Origin: Oscillospiraceae bacterium
GTDB taxonomy: Bacteria; Bacillota; Clostridia; Oscillospirales; Ruminococcaceae
Direction: 5' to 3'
Assembly (NCBI GenBank): GCA_020024185.1
Contig: JAHHUD010000052.1
Coordinates: 1-11,375 of the forward strand
Length of the DNA: 11,375 bases
Part shown: one piece after another, positions 7,529 through 11,375 of the stretch
Numbering within the stretch: the stretch's first letter is position 1
Layout of the letters: the number at the start of each line of letters is the position of its first letter
The notes under the pieces: model-generated
Database searches by the model: none
Told to the model about the DNA's origin: nothing
The model's input: only the letters and a program-made list of their open reading frames with translations
Program-made: the position numbers and the translations under genes

Positions 7529-8803
7529 TTACTCTTCAATATTTTTATATACAACTTCTCCGTTATAAACTGTGAGAAGTATGTCCCCATATAATTTCAT
7601 ATTTTCAAACGGTGTAAATCTGCCTTTTGAAACAAAAGTTTCTGGATTTACAACAAATTCTTTATCTGGATTTACCATTACAAAATCTGCTTTTTGTCCA
7701 ATTTTTATACCGCTGTCTATACCAAATAATTTTCTTGGATTTATGCTCATTATCTCAACAAGTTTTTCCATTGTGATATAGCCACGTTTTACCATATATG
7801 TGTTTATTGCTGCAAAGCTTGTTTCCAAGCCAACAACACCCATATTGCTTTTTTCAAGTCCTTTTAACTTTTCTTGTGCCGAGTGTGGTGCATGGTCTGT
7901 TGCAATAACTTCTATTGTGCCGTCCTGAACGCCTCTTATAAGCGCATCTCTGTCTTGAGCAGAACGAATTGGAGGATTCATTTTAAATCGGCCGTGTTCC
8001 TGCAAATCCATATCACAAAGCGCAAGATAGTGTGGAGCAGTTTCACAGCTTACTTTTAAGCCTTCTGCCTTTGCTTTTCTCACAAGGTCAACTGTTTCTT
8101 TTGTAGAAATATGACAAACATGATACTGCACACCGGTTTCTCTTACAAGCTGGATATCTCTTTCAACCTGTTTATATTCGCTTGCAGAACAAATGCCCTT
8201 ATGTCCGTGAAGTCTTGCATATTCTCCGTCATGGATATATCCGCCACAAAGCAAACTTTCATCTTCACAGTGAGCAACAATAGCTTTTCCCATTGTCTTT
8301 GCTCTTTCCATTGCTTGTTTCATGCTTTCTTGTGTCTGTACACCTTTGCCGTCATCAGAAAATGCAAAACATTTATCTGCCAAAGCTTCAAAGTTAACAA
8401 GTTCTGACCCTTTTTCTCCTTTGGTAATTGCTGCATAAGGCAAAACTTTTATCACAGCTTGTCTATCAATAATCTCTTGCTGAACAGCAATATTTTCCAC
8501 GCTGTCTGGCACTGGATTAAGGTTTGGCATACTGCACACAAGTGTAAATCCGCCTTTTGCCGCTGCCTTTGTACCTGTTTCTATGCTCTCTTTATAAAAA
8601 AAGCCAGGCTCACGCAAATGTACATGAACATCTGCGAAACCTGGAAATATCAAGCAATCCTGTCCGTTAATGACAGGAGTATTTTCAGAAACAACGATAC
8701 TGTTACCAATAGAAACAACTGTGCCGTTTTCAACAAGCATATCTGCTTTTTGAATTGCATTGTCATAATACACACACGCATTTTTGATTAATACATTAAG
8801 CAT
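7529..8803 (-). CDS. pyrC: Dihydroorotase, type I
   Basis: PyrC cyclises carbamoyl aspartate to dihydroorotate, the third step of the pathway. The 424-residue length fits the Bacillus-type (class I) enzyme rather than the shorter E. coli class. Metal and catalytic residues are all present: H60 and H62 in DVHVHLREPG (58-67), D151 in FSDDGKG (148-154), H178 in VAHCED (176-181), H231 in CHIST, and D303 in ATDHAPHS (301-308). The C-terminal NPRKLFGI and GQKADFVMVNP stretches are typical of amidohydrolases. AAGGAG lies just upstream of the ATG. This is the first gene of the operon visible here. It is preceded by about 175 nt of predicted leader containing a terminator hairpin. Confidence 0.97.
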   Translation of the reverse strand: MLNVLIKNACVYYDNAIQKADMLVENGTVVSIGNSIVVSENTPVINGQDCLIFPGFADVHVHLREPGFFYKESIETGTKAAAKGGFTLVCSMPNLNPVPDSVENIAVQQEIIDRQAVIKVLPYAAITKGEKGSELVNFEALADKCFAFSDDGKGVQTQESMKQAMERAKTMGKAIVAHCEDESLLCGGYIHDGEYARLHGHKGICSASEYKQVERDIQLVRETGVQYHVCHISTKETVDLVRKAKAEGLKVSCETAPHYLALCDMDLQEHGRFKMNPPIRSAQDRDALIRGVQDGTIEVIATDHAPHSAQEKLKGLEKSNMGVVGLETSFAAINTYMVKRGYITMEKLVEIMSINPRKLFGIDSGIKIGQKADFVMVNPDKEFVVNPETFVSKGRFTPFENMKLYGDILLTVYNGEVVYKNIEE

Positions 8804-8864
8804 AGTTTTCTCCTTATATTTCTTTAATTATAAAGTATACTATTGTCATAATATATAATTTTTA

Positions 8865-8884
8865 TTACAAAACACACTTTGTAA
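8865..8884. repeat. Short inverted repeat in the pyr leader
   Basis: A 7-bp inverted repeat (8865-8871, TTACAAA, and 8878-8884, TTTGTAA) has a 6-nt spacer. It lies in the A+T-rich part of the leader, 62 nt upstream of pyrC. It could be a protein binding site or a weak RNA hairpin. In DNA this A+T-rich it may also be chance. Confidence 0.3.
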
Positions 8885-8921
8885 AATTAAATATTATCTT
8901 ATATTATACTTTGGTTTGTAT

Positions 8922-8978
8922 CCCTAAAAATAACGCACCGCCACAGGCAGTGCGTTATTTTATTGCCTGTTTGGCATC
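8922..8978 (-). promoter_or_regulatory. Candidate transcription attenuator in the pyr leader
   Basis: On the - strand a 12-bp stem (8961-8950, AAAATAACGCAC, complementary in reverse to the arm 8938-8927, GTGCGTTATTTT) ends in TTTTTA, an intrinsic terminator with an 11-nt loop. A promoter at 8985-9012 would start RNA near 8978, so the terminator falls about 50 nt into the transcript. The segment ACAGGCA (8970-8964) is perfectly complementary to TGCCTGT (8949-8943) in the terminator loop. That pairing would place the 5' terminator arm inside its own loop, giving either an antiterminator or an H-type pseudoknot. The alternative is a plain terminator for the DUF4015 operon. The hairpin is also nearly symmetric, so it could act on both strands. 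Confidence 0.55.
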
Positions 8979-8984
8979 CAATTT

Positions 8985-9012
8985 ATTTTATCACAAAAAT
9001 TTATTAAGTCAA
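8985..9012 (-). promoter_or_regulatory. Likely promoter of the pyr operon
   Basis: On the - strand TTGACT (9012-9007) is followed by a 16-nt spacer and TAAAAT (8990-8985), with TGA immediately before the -10 (extended -10). It lies downstream of the DUF4015 stop and upstream of the leader hairpin. Between the hairpin and pyrC I find TATAAT-like hexamers (for example at 8826-8831) but none with an acceptable -35. This makes the site the best candidate for driving pyrC through pyrE. Confidence 0.6.
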
Positions 9013-9033
9013 TATTTTTATATATAATATTGA
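9009..9033. repeat. Inverted repeat overlapping the pyr promoter -35
   Basis: TCAATATT (9009-9016) and AATATTGA (9026-9033) form a perfect 8-bp inverted repeat with a 9-nt spacer. One arm overlaps the -35 TTGACT of the predicted pyr promoter, so it is placed where an operator would act. The sequence is almost entirely A+T, so chance cannot be excluded. As RNA it could also form a weak hairpin after the DUF4015 stop codon. Confidence 0.35.
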
Positions 9034-9053
9034 GCATATATACATTATTCTGT

Positions 9054-10157
9054 CTATTTAACAAAATAACCGCAGTCTGTGGCTGAATTTTCGTTTAGAT
9101 TTTCATCAGTATTCCAAAATACAATTTTTTCTGCATGACCGTTATCTTGTATTTTTGCTTTTAATGCGTTCAAATCCACATCTTTAAAACCTGCACTGTT
9201 TCCAACAAGAACAATGTTATCAGCTCCAAGGCGATAAGGTGCAACGATATATTTGGAATAATCACCGCCATTTACACTTTCTATATCAAATGCAAAATAT
9301 GCTTTTCCTCCACCTGCTTCAGCTTTCAGTTTTATTGTGTTAATAAATCCTTGAATCTGTGCTTGAAGCTGATTTTCTGAAACTTTAAAATCTCTTTTAT
9401 CAAGACTGTATCCCGTTGGAAGCTGTACTGCACTTATAATAAAGTTTTTAACCCCAAGTGCTGAAAGCTCTGTAACTATATCATAAAGATAATTTTGCAT
9501 AATTTCACTTGCCGGGTTTGCCCAAGGCTTGCCGCCAAATTCTTTTGAGTTATCCCACCAGTTCATATCTGTACCGATATATTTAACTGCTGTATCTCTG
9601 TTTATGTTTGGAGCTGTTTTATCCTTAAACGCATATATATCAGCAACAAGCTCAATATTATTTTCTTTAAATATTTGAGCTATTCTTGATATATCGAGAA
9701 TAGTATTTGACTTTGCAGCTATACCTATTTGTGTTTGTGTATCATAGTGTATATTGCCATTTTCATCTTTAACAGTGACAACAGCATAATTTACACCTTT
9801 TTCATTAAGCATTTTTGCTGTTTGCAATACAGCATCTTCACTCATAATACTCTGACGGTCTATGTAACTATACACTCTGCCCTCTTTTTGAACAACTTGT
9901 GGTGCTTGTTGCTGTTCCATCGGCGTTGTTGGAGTTTGTATAGGAGCAGGCTGTGGGTCCGGCTGAACAATTGGAGGTTTTGGTGTTGAAACATTTGTTA
10001 TAAGTTCTATAACAGCCGGTGCTCCCAAATAACCAATTGACAAAAGCCCGCCTATAACAAGTGTAATACCAAAAACTTTTTTTGCCATCATTTTTCTTTG
10101 TCTTGATTTACCGGAAACACTTGTATTTCTTTTTATCTTAATCGGTTTGTTGGACAT
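9054..10157 (-). CDS. Membrane-anchored DUF4015 glycoside-hydrolase-like protein
   Basis: This 367-residue protein has a strongly basic N-terminus (1-27), one membrane segment (about 28-50), a Pro/Gln-rich linker (58-92) and an extracytoplasmic domain from about 95. The domain resembles DUF4015, a TIM-barrel family of putative glycoside hydrolases. Matching features are YAVVTVKDENGNIHYDT (124-140), VADIYAF (171-177), KPWANPASEIMQNYLYDI (210-227) and AYFAFDIES (286-293). D290 is a candidate catalytic acid, by analogy only. With no signal peptidase site evident, it should stay anchored facing outward. AAGGGG precedes the ATG by 8 nt. It lies 20 nt after the RnfA-like gene, so it is almost certainly co-transcribed with it. 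Its substrate is unknown; a cell-wall or surface glycan role is inference. Confidence 0.8.
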   Translation of the reverse strand: MSNKPIKIKRNTSVSGKSRQRKMMAKKVFGITLVIGGLLSIGYLGAPAVIELITNVSTPKPPIVQPDPQPAPIQTPTTPMEQQQAPQVVQKEGRVYSYIDRQSIMSEDAVLQTAKMLNEKGVNYAVVTVKDENGNIHYDTQTQIGIAAKSNTILDISRIAQIFKENNIELVADIYAFKDKTAPNINRDTAVKYIGTDMNWWDNSKEFGGKPWANPASEIMQNYLYDIVTELSALGVKNFIISAVQLPTGYSLDKRDFKVSENQLQAQIQGFINTIKLKAEAGGGKAYFAFDIESVNGGDYSKYIVAPYRLGADNIVLVGNSAGFKDVDLNALKAKIQDNGHAEKIVFWNTDENLNENSATDCGYFVK

Positions 10158-10177
10158 ATAATTATCCCCTTAATATT

Positions 10178-10798
10178 TTATAATACAATTATATGACCTG
10201 TAAGACCATATATTGCCAATGCCAAAATTGATATATAAATAAGTGTTATAGGTAATCCTTGAAATACTGTTGGCACCTTTTCGTGACATATTTTTCTATA
10301 TCCTTCTGCAATCAAAATCATCGCAATAAAATAACCTGCACTGCTGCCAAGCCCAAAGAAAATACTTTCCATCAAGGTAAGACCTTGAGAAGTTGTCAAA
10401 ATAACTGTACCAACAATTGTACTTGTAATACTTGCGCTTGTAACAGATTTTAATAATTCTTTAAACTTTTCTTCTTCAAGTATTTTTCTCAATATTGAAA
10501 TAACAAGAAGATAGCTTAACATACAAGCTATAACAATAACTGTTGGCAATAAAAATCTTCTATAATTGCTCAATCCTATTATATCAAAAATTGGCATTGT
10601 AAAATAAACAAAAATTGATGTTAATAGTTGAAAAACAGTGAGTGCGCCACAAAAATAAAATGTATTTTTCTTTGGGTCATTAAGCATTCTTATACCAGAA
10701 CTTAAACCTAACCCACGTGCAAAAATAGCATTTTGAGAGCCTATGGCAAAAAGTGCCAAGCCAAAATACTTAGCGATTAAGCTTATTAACTCGTTCAT
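10178..10798 (-). CDS. RnfA-like integral membrane protein lacking the cluster cysteines
   Basis: This is a 206-residue polytopic protein of the Rnf/Nqr (RnfA/RnfE, NqrD/NqrE) family with about six hydrophobic segments. Family signals include SQNAIFARGLGL (21-32, compare the RnfA NFVLSRFLG region), LMESIFFGLGSSAGYF (142-157) and VPTVFQGLPITLIYI (165-179), which match the RnfA C-terminal half. In RnfA two conserved cysteines bind an intramembrane [2Fe-2S] cluster shared with RnfE. By hand alignment these positions are S33 and about S126 here; the only cysteines are C50, C92 and C161. Family membership is fairly secure but electron transfer is doubtful. The ATG follows GGAGG (10808-10812) and overlaps the RnfE-like gene by 29 nt, implying coupled translation. 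Confidence 0.75.
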   Translation of the reverse strand: MNELISLIAKYFGLALFAIGSQNAIFARGLGLSSGIRMLNDPKKNTFYFCGALTVFQLLTSIFVYFTMPIFDIIGLSNYRRFLLPTVIVIACMLSYLLVISILRKILEEEKFKELLKSVTSASITSTIVGTVILTTSQGLTLMESIFFGLGSSAGYFIAMILIAEGYRKICHEKVPTVFQGLPITLIYISILALAIYGLTGHIIVL

Positions 10799-11375
10799 TA
10801 TGAACTGCCTCCACTTCTACCTTATATTTATATTTTGCAACCATACTTGACCAAAATGCACAGTATAATGCAATAATCAAAAATCCGCCAAAGCTGTTTT
10901 GAGCCATTGGCAAAAGTGGTGTATCAAGAATTTGTACTCCATAAAGACTGCCAAGTCCAATAAGTTCTCTTGTTGCACTTATAATAAGACAGGCAAGTAT
11001 AAATCCGCCTGTATTTCTAAGCCCGTTTATAACTGAGTATAAAATAGATTCTTTTCTTGTTTTCTCAAAGTTTTTTACAATAATAGGGTCAACAACCAAA
11101 ATTGGAAGATAAACTCCAAGCACCATAACCTGACTGCCCAGCATTTTATACATAAAGTAGTAAACAAATGCAAATATTATTGCAGAAACAAAAGGATAAA
11201 AGAATGTTTTAAGCGGCACACTCATTTTTCTTGTTATAAGACTTGTTACAACCCTTGTTGGTGTAAGCAGAAAAAAGACTGCTATACATAAAATTATGCC
11301 GTTGTTAAGTGTTGTTGCCGCAATTGTAAGTGGTGCAAGTGCAAGACCTTTTATAAAAACAGGGTTTGACAAAAA
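10770..11375 (-). CDS. RnfE-like integral membrane protein, 5' truncated by the window edge
   Basis: About 201 codons of a polytopic membrane protein resembling RnfE/NqrD are visible. Matches include NPVFIKGLALAP near its start (compare NPVFVQVLGLCP of RnfE), LGVYLPILVV (85-94 counting from the TTG at 11372) and ATRELIGLGSLYG (133-145). A TTG at 11372 could be read as a start. However, canonical RnfE has further residues before NPVF and no ribosome binding site is visible, so the gene most likely continues past the window. The two cluster cysteines of RnfE are replaced: the LGLCP cysteine by A13 and the VVNC cysteine by P96 (VVDP). A basic, soluble tail follows the last helix. It is co-transcribed with the RnfA-like gene, overlapping it by 29 nt. 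Confidence 0.72.
   Translation of the reverse strand, partial: FLSNPVFIKGLALAPLTIAATTLNNGIILCIAVFFLLTPTRVVTSLITRKMSVPLKTFFYPFVSAIIFAFVYYFMYKMLGSQVMVLGVYLPILVVDPIIVKNFEKTRKESILYSVINGLRNTGGFILACLIISATRELIGLGSLYGVQILDTPLLPMAQNSFGGFLIIALYCAFWSSMVAKYKYKVEVEAVHNERVNKLNR

Noticed and set aside
8826..8831. TATAAT as a pyrC promoter close to the gene
   Set aside because: The hexamer 17 nt upstream is TATATT with no -35 match, and transcription would start almost at the ribosome binding site.
8804..8925. PyrR-type antiterminator loop in the pyr leader
   Set aside because: No hairpin with the conserved purine-rich PyrR loop is visible; this part is nearly all A+T.
11370..11372. TTG as the true start of the RnfE-like protein
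   Set aside because: There is no visible ribosome binding site, and RnfE homologues carry extra residues before NPVF, so the gene is treated as cut by the window edge.

Overview
The window reads as chromosomal DNA of a low-GC, Gram-positive Bacillota, most likely a member of Clostridia. The reasons are strong AGGAG-type ribosome binding sites, A+T-rich intergenic DNA, a class 1B (PyrD/PyrK) dihydroorotate dehydrogenase, a Bacillus-like pyr gene order, and Rnf-type membrane subunits. The species cannot be named from what is visible.

Region 1 (1-1147, + strand) is a small accessory block. It starts with the terminator of an off-window gene. An A+T-rich stretch follows, then a cluster of four 20-bp inverted repeats (157-257) built on TTGACAAG-N4-CTTGTCAA. 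The only good promoter sits inside this cluster. Downstream lie a three-helix membrane protein resembling DUF6442, a 68-residue XRE-type repressor-like protein, and a 52-residue membrane protein that appears to have its own promoter. A bidirectional hairpin terminator (1115-1147) separates this block from the converging pyr operon.

Region 2 (1150-9012, - strand) is a pyrimidine operon in the order pyrC-carB-pyrK-pyrD-pyrF-pyrE. It encodes most of the route from carbamoyl phosphate to UMP, but carA (the glutaminase subunit) and pyrB (aspartate transcarbamoylase) are not in this window. The leader looks regulated. A promoter with an extended -10 lies at 8985-9012. The predicted RNA starts near 8978 and quickly meets an intrinsic-terminator hairpin, whose loop can pair with a segment just upstream. 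No PyrR-type binding loop and no pyrR gene are visible. A second hairpin sits between carB and pyrK.

Region 3 (9054-11375, - strand) is a tightly packed operon. A 5'-truncated RnfE-like protein overlaps an RnfA-like protein, and a membrane-anchored DUF4015 (glycoside-hydrolase-like) protein follows. In canonical rnf clusters the order is E-A-B, so the DUF4015 gene sits where rnfB would be. By hand alignment, both Rnf-like proteins lack the cysteines that ligate the intramembrane iron-sulfur cluster in Rnf/Nqr. This makes the pair a candidate for a repurposed, non-redox member of the family.

The strongest leads are the cysteine-less Rnf-like pair with its DUF4015 partner, the candidate pyr leader attenuator, and the four-site operator cluster.
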